Source of the DNA: Plasmodiophora brassicae
Lineage: Eukaryota > Endomyxa: Phytomyxea > Phytomyxea > Plasmodiophorida
Reading direction: 5' to 3'
DNA length: 64,000 nucleotides
Assembly (NCBI GenBank): GCA_036867785.1
Contig: CP145419.1
Coordinates: 868,001 to 932,000 of the forward strand
Shown piece by piece: positions 21,247-30,873 of the stretch. Made by a program: the position numbers and the translations under genes. Positions within the stretch are counted from its first letter, which is position 1. Each line of letters starts with the position of its first letter. The notes under the pieces are model-generated. The model searched no databases. It saw only the letters and a list, made by a program, of their open reading frames with translations, and was not told the DNA's origin.

Positions 21247-22344
21247 ATGGCGGGAGGTGATGGGTTGATTCCGGCGTTGTCGGACCCGCCATCGTCCGCG
21301 AATCCGGATGTTGCAGCTGCGGCGGATGTTGCTGGCGCTATCGAGCTGCGCGACCTGAAGGCGGAGATCCTCGACCTCTTAGCCCAGTTGAAATTCGCGC
21401 ATGGCTCGCTGCCTAGGGCCAGCCCCCCCGCAGCGCCAGCTGTCTCGTCTCCCGAAGTGCGCAACGACTCGTCGGATCCCCCTGTCATCAGCGCTGTGCC
21501 TTCCCTATTGCCTCTCCACGCTTCTGTGGCTTCGTCTCTGCCGAATTCTGTCGCCCCGTCGACGCAGCATCCCGTGTCCCCGCCGCCGCCGCCGCCTATT
21601 GTTGTCCAGTCCCACGATATCCCGCGATTTTCGGGGGCGGACGGTCTGTCGACGATGCGTTGGTTGACCGCTTTCGCGCGGATCACCCAGACGCCGTTAA
21701 CGTCTACCAGTCCGCTTTCCGACGCTGTGCAATGCATCTTGACGACGGCCTTGAAAGGATACGCCTTGGAGACTTATCTTGACCTTTCCGAGGACGCGTC
21801 AATGGCGGACGTGGCATCCGCCCTGCTTCATGATTTTCCGGAGCCGTCGTTAAAGTGGGTCGAAGCTGATTTTGACAATTTGAAGCAGACTTCCAGTGTG
21901 GTTCACCATGCGCGGGAGTTCCAGCGCTTGTACAAGAAGGTTCAACAACTCGACCCCTTGTATAGGCTGAGTCCGTCCCGTTTGGCGGAAAAGTTCCGCA
22001 TGTCCTTGCACCCTGCACTTTCTGATGCCCTCTTCATTTACAACTACACCGAGTACGACAAGATGTTCGAGATGGCGATCCATCTCGAACCGAAGTATCC
22101 GATCGCCGCTGTCAACGCTATCGAGGTCGGAGGGGCGCAACCTTTGGTCTGCCACTATTGTCGCGAGGCTGGACATTTCATTGCGTCCTGCCCCAAGCGA
22201 CCTCCGTGCCAGCACTGTCACAAGGTTGGTCACCGCTCCGCGCTGTGCCCCGAGCGGCCTGCCGCTGCTGGTCCTCCGTCGCCCCCACCCAGCGCCAGCG
22301 TCCCGCAGGCTGGTCCCCCGGGAAATGTGCCCGGGCGTCTGTGA
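21247..22344 (+). CDS. chromovirus Gag (capsid and double zinc knuckle)
   Basis: 365 codons. The capsid-like helical region contains FSGADGLSTMRWLTAFARI and LSPSRLAEKFRMSLHP. Two CCHC knuckles follow (CHYCREAGHFIASC and CQHCHKVGHRSALC, both C-x2-C-x4-H-x4-C), which bind nucleic acid. It ends at TGA 22342-22344, overlapping the pol frame, which is -1 relative to gag. I see no canonical slippery heptamer in the overlap. Confidence 0.88.
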   Translation: MAGGDGLIPALSDPPSSANPDVAAAADVAGAIELRDLKAEILDLLAQLKFAHGSLPRASPPAAPAVSSPEVRNDSSDPPVISAVPSLLPLHASVASSLPNSVAPSTQHPVSPPPPPPIVVQSHDIPRFSGADGLSTMRWLTAFARITQTPLTSTSPLSDAVQCILTTALKGYALETYLDLSEDASMADVASALLHDFPEPSLKWVEADFDNLKQTSSVVHHAREFQRLYKKVQQLDPLYRLSPSRLAEKFRMSLHPALSDALFIYNYTEYDKMFEMAIHLEPKYPIAAVNAIEVGGAQPLVCHYCREAGHFIASCPKRPPCQHCHKVGHRSALCPERPAAAGPPSPPPSASVPQAGPPGNVPGRL

Positions 22345-25300
22345 ACGGGTTCCCCAGTCGCCCAGTAAACATTTCTTTTGGTTCCGAACCCGACTTTCTT
22401 CATGTTACGGATTTATTCTTTACGTCGGCTACATCTATACCACATCTATTGGTACCGGTCTGTCTCGTTATCGGCTCACGTCGCGTCAGTACGCTCGCCT
22501 TGTTAGACTGTGGCGCGACGTCCAATTTTATCGACTGGTCGTTCTGTCGTCATCACGAAGTGCCTGTTCGCGCCAAATCGCGTGCTATTCCGGTTCGCGT
22601 CATTGACGGCCGTCATCTGGCCCCAATTACTCAGGAAACCGCCCCGCCACGAATCACCGTCGACGAATGTTTCGACAGTGACGTCGTCCTGAACATGATC
22701 CATTCGCCGCAGCATCCTGTCATCCTCGGCCTGCCGTGGTTGGCGGATACAAACCCTGACATCGATTGGCGGAGCCACCGTCTCCAGCATCGCGGCCCTC
22801 GCATCGCGGGGATCTCAATCCCGGCAGGAGACCTCCCTGCGTCTACGCATGCAGTTGATTCGGCGGCATCAGTCGAAACATTGCCGACTGCCTCAGCATC
22901 TGAGGTAGCCGAGGTGGAGGTAATTGCCCTCCCTGAGTTGGCTTCTGACGACGACGACGACGACGATTACTGCATGCGTAGACGCAGGGAGGTCTCGGCT
23001 GCGGGCGTCGATAGCTCTAGCGCTTCCGTCATCGCTCCCGATTGCCTCTCGGAGGTCGCTGTCACTGATACGGTGGCCGCCGGTCACAGTGAACCGCCTG
23101 CTGCTGTTGTCGACAGCTCTAGCTCTCCCGCCCTCGCGCATGCCTGCCTCTCCGAGGTCGCTGCCGCTGCTAATGTGGCAGCGTGCCACAACGATCCGTT
23201 ATCATCGTTCCCCTCGGGCCCCGAGCCGTCGTGCGTCCGGCACCGTGGACCCGTCCGTCGAGGGGCGGGACAACGCCTCTCGCCGCCTCGCCCCTCTGGC
23301 GGGCTTCGTGGTCGCCACATTATTAATCTTTTGATGACTGCATCCTTGGTCGCCCTGGCCTGGGTCCTTGGGTGGACTTATCTTCCATTCACGCGGCTCC
23401 CTTCCGGCGCCTCTGCGGAGCCCCTGATCTCGAACGCCGCCGACGAGTCCTTCTTTACGCCCCTGGTCTCACCAGACGGTGACCCGGGGTCATCAACCTC
23501 GATTGCGTTCATCAGCGCTGAGCCGTTTCTGGATGCTATCGTTGACGACGCAGCTTGTTACCTTCTGCATTATACTTGGACCGAACTCGACTCGGACTCA
23601 GTCTCCGGGCCTGCGCTTCCTGACGCCTATCGCGAGTTCTCGGACGTGTTCGCCACTGGCAGCCCGGCGTGCCTGCCTCCTCACCGCGCTTCCGATTGCC
23701 CCATCGATCTTAAGCCCGGCAAGGAGCCACCATTTTGTCGGTTATATGGTCTCTCCCAACGAGAGCAGGTGGCCCTCAAGCAGTATCTGGAAGCCAATTT
23801 AAAGTCGAATTTCATTCGTCCTTCCCGTTCTTCGGCCGGTGCGCCAATTCTGTTTGTACGCAAGAAAGACGGCTCGCTGCGACTTTGTGTCGATTATCGC
23901 GGCCTAAATTCTGCCACGATCAAGAACCGGTATCCACTGCCTCTTATTGACCAACTTCTTGCCAACCTTAGTCGGGCCACGATCTTCACGAAAATCGACC
24001 TGCGCAGCGCGTATAATCAAATTCGTATCCGCGAAGGGGACGAGTGGAAGACGGCGTTTCGCACCCCGTATGGACTCTTCGAATATTTGGTTATGCCGTT
24101 TGGCCTCGCAAACGCACCGGCTTCGTTCCAGTCGTTCATGAATGATATGTTCAAGGATTACCTCGACCAGTTCGTTGTCGTATATCTGGACGGCATCCTT
24201 ATTTTTTCTGCGAACGTCGCCGACCATGAACACCATGTGCGCCTCGTCCTGGAACGACTTCGGGCTAGCAGTCTTACCGCTAATATGGAGAAGTGTGTTT
24301 TCGGCGCCAAGGAGGTCGAGTTTCTCGGCTACCTCGTTTCTCGAGACGGACTGCGCCTCGACCCTGCCCGTATCGACACTATCCTGTCTTGGCAACCGCC
24401 ACGAGATATCCATGGTCTCCAAGTATTCTTGGGATTCGCCAATTTTTATCGCAAATTTATTCCTCACTTCGCGGAAATTGCTCTACCACTCACAAACCTG
24501 ACGCGTGACGGTGTCGCCTTTATCTGGGATGCTGACGCTCACGCTGCATTCGGCTCTCTGAAGGTTGCGTTCACATCGGCACCTGTCTTGGGCCATTTCG
24601 ATCCTCATCAACCGTGTGATGTCGAGACCGACGCCTCAGACTTTGCCATCGCTATGGTCCTTTCGCAAAAGGGCGGCGCAGATGGGGAGTTGCACCCGAT
24701 CGCCTACTTCTCGCGGAAGCTGATTGCTGCCGAGATTAGCTATCCCATTTACGACAAGGAACTCCTGGCGGTTGTGGAAGCGTTCACTAAGTGGCGGCAG
24801 TTCCTCGACTCAGATCAGCACCAAACTGTCGTGCATAGCGACCATCGTAACCTCGTCCACTTCATGTCTACCCACAAGTTAAACAGACGTCAGGTTCGCT
24901 GGTCTCAACTGCTTAGCGAATTCGATTTCGTGATTCATCATCGTCCGGGGCGACTTCATGGGAAGCCGGACGCCCTCACTCGTCGTCCGGAATACCAACC
25001 TTCGCCTGGCGACGAAGAAATTCTAGCAATGTCTCAACAGCTGCTTCCACCGCATCGCTTCTTCCGCCCGGACCCAGCTATTCTCTTTCTCCAGACCGGT
25101 ACATCCGGCATCTCCCTTGTCGAACGTATTCGTCGCGAACAAGCCGATGACCCCTTCGTCCAGAAGACGTTATTATCGCTGGACGGGCCTCGTGGACGAC
25201 GTTTCCGCGTTGCCGATGGTCTCTTATACAACGGAACCGCTCTCGTCGTCGCTGGTGAGGCCTGCAAGCTGGAAGTTCTGCACAGCCTTCACGACAACGT

Positions 25301-26705
25301 TACCGCCGGTCATTTTGGGGTTCGCAAGACATTGCAGCTCGTCAAGCGCGAGTTCTGGTGGCCCAAGATGTCCTCGTTCATCAAGGGTTACGTGGCGACC
25401 TGTGACACGTGTCGCCGCGTCAAACCTCCTCGCCATCGACCATCCGGCCTGCTACTTCCGCTACCAATTCCAACCGCTCTCTGGTCCTCCATCTCAATGG
25501 ACTTTATCGTCAAGCTCCCCTCCTCCCGTGGCTATGACTCTGTACTGGTCGTGGTCGACCGTTATTCGAAGATGGCCCACTTTGTGGCGTGTCGAGAATC
25601 CATTTCCGCGGATCAGCTGGCCGATCTGTTTCTTCAGAACGTGTTCCGTCTGCATGGCCTGCCCGACGACATTGTTTCGGATCGCGGACCCCAGTTCGTA
25701 TCGTTGTTCTGGAAGCACCTCCTATGCCGTCTCGGCGTTGAACGCCATCTGTCATCATCCCGCCATCCCGAATCTGATGGCCAGACCGAGCGCGTCAACC
25801 AGATATTAGAGCAATACCTTCGCTGTTATGTGTGCTACCTGCAAGACGACTGGGAGCCATTATTGCCGCTGGCCGAATTCTCTTACAATAACGTCGACCA
25901 TTCGTCCACTGGAATGTCTCCCTTCTTCGCGAACTACGGCTACCACCCTCAGCTACGCGACCCTCGTCCTTGCAAACACGGTAGCTCCAATCCCTCTGCC
26001 GATGAACGCGTGGAGAACTTGACGGCCATTCGCCGTTACCTACACCGCCAACTGCATCGTGCTGTCAGCACCATGAAACGAGCTGCGGATCGGAAACGCC
26101 GACCTCATCCCGACTTCAAGATCGGGGAGTTGGTCATGCTCCGTCGAGGGGCAATTGCGACTGGCCGGCCATGCGGTAAGCTGGATGTCCAAATGCTCGG
26201 GCCTTTCGAAGTTAGTCGCATCGTTAATCCGGTCGCCTACGAACTCCTGCTCCCGGCATCCTTCCGCATCCACAACGTCTTCCACGCATCCCAACTGGAA
26301 CCGTACGTCCCGAACGTGATACCCCATCGTGTGCAGCCTCCGCCACCCCCGATTCTGCTCGACGACGACGACCAACCGCTGTTCATCGTGAAGGAGGTCC
26401 TGGACTCTCGATATCGTGCTGGTAAGCTGCAGTATTATATCGACTGGGAAGGCTACCCTGCATCCGAGCGCACCTGGGAACCCGCCTCCAACTTGCAGGG
26501 CACCGGCGGATTCGATCGCCTGCTCGCGGCATTCCACGCTCGGTACCCAGACAAGCCCGGACCCCGTCTTCGACGCCCGACACTGCACAGGCATTGTCAT
26601 TCATACCTAATGCCGTCGTCGCTGCTTCCGCTTTGTCTGGCGTTGCGCGTTACTCGCTCGCTTGGTGCTGGGGCGAAACGACGTAGAGCTTCCGCTTGTG
26701 GATGA
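22158..26705 (+). CDS. chromovirus Pol (PR-RT-RNaseH-IN-chromodomain)
   Basis: The open frame runs from the gag overlap to 26705; the element's own sequence ends at 26579 and the last 42 codons are foreign. Protease: LLDCGATSNFID. A linker contains two tandem Ser/Ala repeats, an Asp run and a hydrophobic span (INLLMTASLVALAWVLGW). RT: FTKIDLRSAYNQIR, MPFGLANAPASFQ and VVVYLDGILIFS, where the usual second Asp of YxDD is Gly. RNase H: ETDASDFAIA. Integrase: HHCC zinc finger (CDTCRR), catalytic MDF, VSDRGPQF and ESDGQTERVNQ. Chromodomain: EVLDSRYRAGKLQYYIDWEG and WEPASNL. Chromodomains steer integration toward methylated-histone chromatin. There is no internal stop, but the YLDG change may kill RT. 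Confidence 0.88.
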   Translation: MSRGWTFHCVLPQATSVPALSQGWSPLRAVPRAACRCWSSVAPTQRQRPAGWSPGKCARASVNGFPSRPVNISFGSEPDFLHVTDLFFTSATSIPHLLVPVCLVIGSRRVSTLALLDCGATSNFIDWSFCRHHEVPVRAKSRAIPVRVIDGRHLAPITQETAPPRITVDECFDSDVVLNMIHSPQHPVILGLPWLADTNPDIDWRSHRLQHRGPRIAGISIPAGDLPASTHAVDSAASVETLPTASASEVAEVEVIALPELASDDDDDDDYCMRRRREVSAAGVDSSSASVIAPDCLSEVAVTDTVAAGHSEPPAAVVDSSSSPALAHACLSEVAAAANVAACHNDPLSSFPSGPEPSCVRHRGPVRRGAGQRLSPPRPSGGLRGRHIINLLMTASLVALAWVLGWTYLPFTRLPSGASAEPLISNAADESFFTPLVSPDGDPGSSTSIAFISAEPFLDAIVDDAACYLLHYTWTELDSDSVSGPALPDAYREFSDVFATGSPACLPPHRASDCPIDLKPGKEPPFCRLYGLSQREQVALKQYLEANLKSNFIRPSRSSAGAPILFVRKKDGSLRLCVDYRGLNSATIKNRYPLPLIDQLLANLSRATIFTKIDLRSAYNQIRIREGDEWKTAFRTPYGLFEYLVMPFGLANAPASFQSFMNDMFKDYLDQFVVVYLDGILIFSANVADHEHHVRLVLERLRASSLTANMEKCVFGAKEVEFLGYLVSRDGLRLDPARIDTILSWQPPRDIHGLQVFLGFANFYRKFIPHFAEIALPLTNLTRDGVAFIWDADAHAAFGSLKVAFTSAPVLGHFDPHQPCDVETDASDFAIAMVLSQKGGADGELHPIAYFSRKLIAAEISYPIYDKELLAVVEAFTKWRQFLDSDQHQTVVHSDHRNLVHFMSTHKLNRRQVRWSQLLSEFDFVIHHRPGRLHGKPDALTRRPEYQPSPGDEEILAMSQQLLPPHRFFRPDPAILFLQTGTSGISLVERIRREQADDPFVQKTLLSLDGPRGRRFRVADGLLYNGTALVVAGEACKLEVLHSLHDNVTAGHFGVRKTLQLVKREFWWPKMSSFIKGYVATCDTCRRVKPPRHRPSGLLLPLPIPTALWSSISMDFIVKLPSSRGYDSVLVVVDRYSKMAHFVACRESISADQLADLFLQNVFRLHGLPDDIVSDRGPQFVSLFWKHLLCRLGVERHLSSSRHPESDGQTERVNQILEQYLRCYVCYLQDDWEPLLPLAEFSYNNVDHSSTGMSPFFANYGYHPQLRDPRPCKHGSSNPSADERVENLTAIRRYLHRQLHRAVSTMKRAADRKRRPHPDFKIGELVMLRRGAIATGRPCGKLDVQMLGPFEVSRIVNPVAYELLLPASFRIHNVFHASQLEPYVPNVIPHRVQPPPPPILLDDDDQPLFIVKEVLDSRYRAGKLQYYIDWEGYPASERTWEPASNLQGTGGFDRLLAAFHARYPDKPGPRLRRPTLHRHCHSYLMPSSLLPLCLALRVTRSLGAGAKRRRASACG
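22828..22996. repeat. 28-bp perfect inverted repeat inside gypsy pol
   Basis: The arms are 22828-22855 (starts GAGACCTCCCTGCG, ends GCATGCAGT) and 22969-22996 (exact reverse complement), around a 113-bp centre. The segment codes an acidic linker and stays open in the pol frame. Confidence 0.85.
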
Positions 26706-27818
26706 TTGTCTCCCAGACGTCTGTGCACTAACTCGGGAACGTCCTCATAGATGATATGTGCAGGTTCCCACGTCGCCTCCTCAAGATCAAACCCAGACCA
26801 CGATACCTTGATCTGCAGTTCTTGCGTGTCTCGATCGATACGACAATCCAATAGGTCGTCCACAATCAAATGCTGGTCAGTGTGTTGGAGGTGGCGCTTC
26901 AAATCGACTGTCATGTTCAAGTCAGCGTCTGCATATCGTCGAATTCGTTGCGTATGTGAGTTGAAGCGTCGTCCAGATAGTGGGTTCTCCAACTCATACA
27001 CTTGCTCGTTGATTTGCTTGACAACTCGATACGGTCCCCGCCACTGCGCTATCAGCTTCTGCGCAGGACCTGGTACCGGCTTGGCATTGAGCACGTAGTC
27101 GCCAACGATGAACGATTCGTAGGAACTACTCTTGAGTCGTCGTCGTCGTTGCTCAATATTGGCAGCATGTCGCTGTGTCTTCGCTTCATCGACGGCCTTG
27201 TGGATCTCGTCGAGAGTCTCTTGCAACATCTGCACGTATTTGGCGAATCCCTCCGGTGGTACTCGTCGACACTGTTTTTCTACAGGGTCCCAGATCTGGT
27301 CAAGTGAACGTCCCGTGATAACCGTGAATGGCGCGTAGCCGTTGAGTCGTCGACTTGGTGTGTGGTTGATGACATGCTGAACAACAGGACATAAGTACGG
27401 CCAGTTGTGCGTGCTAATCTGGGCCTCGTTCAGGACTGATCGCATGCACAGTGCGGTTCGCGCGTTCCACCGTACCGTTAGCCCACGGACAATATGCCGT
27501 TGTGATGTGATGCTGAACATCTCGTAGCCGGGTAAGCTCCTCCATGACTTCTGCAGTGAAGTGTGAACCACCGTCCGTGACCAGGTACTCGGGCGTCGCG
27601 AAATCGGCAATCCACTGATTCAGAGCTTCCGCAGCAACACGACTTGTCGCTTCATCTGATGGAATCAGACGAACAAACCACTGAAGTCGTCGTTCAAGAG
27701 CAGGATATACTTGTACTTGTGGTCCGCGCCCCTGACAGGGTCCACATAGAGATAGTCCATGGTGAGTACGTCGAACGGCAGGTGACCATGTAATGCTTCA
27801 CCGAGTGGCCGAGGAACT
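26597..27818 (-). pseudogene. integrase-chromodomain remnant of a second gypsy-like element
   Basis: The minus strand starts PRPLGEALHGHLPFDVLTMD (integrase first Asp), DFATPEYLVTDGGSHF (second Asp) and CPWANGTVERANRTV (Glu), then shifts frame by one base before MRSVLNEAQISTHNWP. It continues with HVINHTPSRRLNGYAPFTV, a GPY/F-type WRGPYRVVKQIN, and a chromodomain (LQIKVSWSGFDLEEATWEP). RT and protease are absent. The style resembles chromodomain gypsy elements of oomycetes. The LTR at 27819 truncates it upstream. Confidence 0.8.
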
Positions 27819-28026
27819 TGTCGAACTCCATGTCTAGTACGACCAGCAGCACACTCGTGCAGCCCGCTGCCGACGCCACGCACTCCGCAAGTCCTGTGGC
27901 AGCGCCGCCACAGGTGTAACGTGCACTGCGCCGTCGCCACTGTGGCGCCGTCTATCACGTTCACTGTCGTCCAATATTTTCGCTCCGTACCTACCTCAAT
28001 ACATCACTTCGCTATTGGCTTTCTTA
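27819..28026 (+). mobile_element. copia family C LTR
   Basis: The sequence TGTCGAACTCCATG...GGCTTTCTTA (208 bp) matches the LTR at 38489-38678. It is followed directly by the shared PBS GATTAACAGTCGTA. The terminal CA is mutated to TA. Confidence 0.7.
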
Positions 28027-28512
28027 GATTAACAGTCGTACGCGTTCTACGCGCTTCGAGGCGGCGAGCCCGCCGGCGCCCCGCGCCCCGGTGCCATCCC
28101 AGTGCCACTCCCGCGTCACTGCGTCTCTGCCCTGACCCTGCTTCTGCACGCGCCACGAACGCCCGCTCGAGTCCGCCCCACGCGCAAGAGAGTCCGGGCA
28201 GATCGCGCCAGCAAGGCAGGCCGTCATTAAGGGGGGATCCAGAACCAGTACCGGGACGTAAGCGCCAGGCGTACGCCGGTCGTACGGGCCTCAATCGCTT
28301 GCCTCAATCGCTCCGCAAGATAACGTTGTCCGTCGGCGCAATCCGCGTCGACGTCGTCCTGAGCCAGATCCAACACCCTGCGTGTCATCGTCGACCCCGC
28401 CACAGCAAATTGCGCCATTCATGTCACCTCTAGCTACGCCACGATTCGTCTCGTGCCGCGTCAACGAGCCAAGGCATACGAGCACGTGCAAGGCCGTGTT
28501 GTTCAGGGGGCG
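28027..28512 (+). other. internal stretch between family C LTR and family B LTR, no gene
   Basis: It starts with the tRNA-Asn-type PBS, has no copia coding, and ends in a polypurine tract (TTCAGGGGGCG) directly before the family B LTR. It looks like the inside of a small non-coding copia derivative (TRIM-like) whose two LTRs belong to different families. Confidence 0.45.
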
Positions 28513-29923
28513 TGTCAAGGACCATGTCGTACCACCGGCACACGGTGACGCCGTGACTGTGCGCGACTGCGTAACGTCCACGGCAGAGGCTCCGCCACTG
28601 ACGCCGTTGTCGGTAACGGCTTGGCAAGCCCCTGTTACATAGCGTTACGTCGCCGTCGTCTCGCTCCGATGTCGGTCGGAATAAATCACTTCGTTATCGT
28701 CTTCATCAGATTAACAGTCGTATAGGCGCAGGCGCCGAGCCCCTACTCGCCATGGCCGAGCGCCAGGCGACGCCAGACGCGGATGACGACCCGCTGAGCC
28801 ATCTGACGCTCAACGAGATCGACACCCAAATTGCCGAAGCGGAGGCAATCATCGCAAGGAAGGAGAAGATCGAACGTCTTTGCGTCCTGCAGCAACAGCT
28901 GGCGCGTCCGACCAGCTGTCCACCGATCCCATCCGTGCCGACCGTCACCGAGCGCACGCCCGAGGCGACACAGGTCGCCTGCCGATGCCCAAGTTTGACG
29001 GGACGCCCGACTCGTTCACGTCCTGGATTCAGACCGCTGCCCTCTGGCTCCGCAACCGTGGATACGCAAGCGTCATCGGGATCAATGAAGACGGCTCGCC
29101 GACCACGAAAACCGATACGACGCATGACCCAGCTCTGGAAGCGGCAGCGCGTGAAATTCTACTCGTCCACATGCTGGACCACAAGATCGCGTCTGCGCTG
29201 TCCTTGTTCCAAGCAGGCTCGGCTGCCAAGTGCTGGCGCGTCTTGTTCCAGGCGTACAGCCCGTCGTCGCGGGCATCGGTCGTGCGCGCCGTCCGCGACC
29301 TCGTCACGATCCAGCACACACCCGGTGAGTCTGTCGCCACATACGCCGCCAGAGTTCAAGCCGCAGCTCACCGGGTCCGGGCAACGGTACCGACCGAAAT
29401 GCTGTCCCTTACTGACGCTCTGGTTGCCGTCCTCATTCTGGCCAATGCGTCATCCGACCTGGACGCGGTCGTCGCCGGCCTGCACAACCGTGCACTGGAC
29501 ACGCTGCCCAGTGTTTCCGAGGTGGTTGCGTCACTGACAAGCGAAGAGATTTGCATTCGCGATGTTCGCGACCGGCAGGAATCATTCGAGACGGCCAACC
29601 GCTCCAGTTGCAGTACGACCCCGCGTGCCAGTGGACCGCGACGCAACGAGGCCTGCGTCTTCCATCCAGGGTCCAAGCACACCAATGGCGAGTGCAACCT
29701 GCAGCGCAGCATCTGGCGTCGCGACAACAACAACACCAATGCATCGTCCCCAACGTCCCACGAGTATCCCTCGTGCGGTGCACTCCCGACAGATCAGGCA
29801 CCCGAGCCGATCCATGCGCTGTCGGCACGACATCCCCTCGACCCCGAACCAAGCTCAGTAGGCCTGCTGGACTCCGCGTGCTCCACCACGATGACACCCC
29901 TGCGCCGTCATCTCAGCATTCAG
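28513..29923 (+). mobile_element. copia family B, truncated and frameshifted
   Basis: LTR 28513-28708 (196 bp), PBS at 28709, ATG 28752 (MAERQATPDADDDPLSHL). A one-base shift near 28960 moves the frame to the one encoding GRLPMPKFDGTPDSF through CVFHPGSKHTNGEC and the protease core LLDSACSTTMTP. Sequence similarity to copia ends at about 29923 at a junction with the gag of another element. Integrase and RT are missing. Confidence 0.8.
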
Positions 29924-30646
29924 AGGAGGAGGACGATGTTCCCGAACGCGTCGTCCCCCCGACGTGGTCACCACCTGATACTTGTGGCTGCGGTCGTTCA
30001 GACGGAGCTCGGCGCAGGTCTTCTTGGATACGCCACCAATCTGGGCCGAACCGTTGACAGCGGCCTTGGGAATGATCCACTCCTGCATCTGCTTCATAAT
30101 CGCCTTCAGGTCCCCTTCGCGCTTGGACTTGTCCTCCTTGACCCATTGCCTTGTGAAGTCACCTAGCCTCCATGGTTGCAACGTATCAACCAACAAAGGG
30201 CCAAGGGCTCTACGCCCACCGACCGTTTCGCGCATGTGCTGCCAGCCTCGTCTCCACTGGATTCCAGTCATGCGGTCCAGGATCGACCCTACTTGATCCC
30301 TCAGAGTCGGGAGGCTGGTGTCCATCGACAGCTCATTCGCGATTTTGGCCTCAATGTCTTGGGTCGTCAGGCCATGACTCGCTGGAAGCGATCTGCGATC
30401 GATCCATCCTTCCAGGTTGTCATCTGTCAGCAGGTCGACATTGTTCAGGAACAGGTGATTCAACGCGATGCAGGTCGGTTGCGGCGTGGTAAAGCAGAAT
30501 CGTATCGCTTGAGGCTTGATCCTCGCGGCTTCCGGACGGTTGCCCTCACGGTCGATCACCACTGCACAATATCGATCATATTGCTCTTTCAACTTCAAGA
30601 TGGATGTGGAGTCCAACTTCGCGACCTGTGGCAGGATGCTGACATC

Positions 30647-30830
30647 TGTCGAACAACGTATCCACTACGACCAGCAGCACATGCCTGCAGCACGTGAACG
30701 CCGTCACGCACTCCGCGACTCCGTGCCCGCCGGCGTTGGCAACCGTTACACCGTCGGCGACTACGTCGCCACTGTAACGTCCGCCGCACACGCCGTACGT
30801 AATACATCCACTCCATTATTGTCTTTCTCA
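30647..30830 (+). repeat. 5' LTR of intact copia
   Basis: It begins TGTCGAACAACG and ends TTGTCTTTCTCA. It is followed with no spacer by the primer-binding site. Confidence 0.93.
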
Positions 30831-30844
30831 GATTAACAGTCGTA
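30831..30844 (+). promoter_or_regulatory. primer-binding site matching tRNA-Asn(GUU) anticodon arm
   Basis: GATTAACAGTCGTA directly abuts the LTR. Its complement TACGACTGTTAATC reads as an anticodon arm with loop CTGTTAA (anticodon GTT) and stem TACGA, so a 5' half of tRNA-Asn ending near nucleotide 40 would prime. The same site follows the LTRs at 20070, 28026, 28708 and 38678. Confidence 0.65.
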
Positions 30845-30873
30845 TAGGCGCAGGCGCTGAGCCTCTACTCGCC

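Larger units (their letters stand above)
20938..26579 (+). mobile_element. Ty3/gypsy chromovirus, 3' end lost at inverted-repeat junction
   Basis: The element starts TGTCACGGTCGAG (LTR-like, with ACAATAAACGTCC), contains a 32-bp minisatellite, then gag and pol with protease, RT, RNase H, integrase and a chromodomain. The expected 3' LTR is missing because the sequence switches at 26580 into the inverted-repeat arm. The 5' LTR end and PBS could not be fixed. Confidence 0.85.

Noticed and set aside
22158-22344. programmed -1 frameshift site between gypsy gag and pol
   Set aside because: The frame relation fits -1, but no slippery heptamer or obvious stimulatory structure was found, so no site is annotated.
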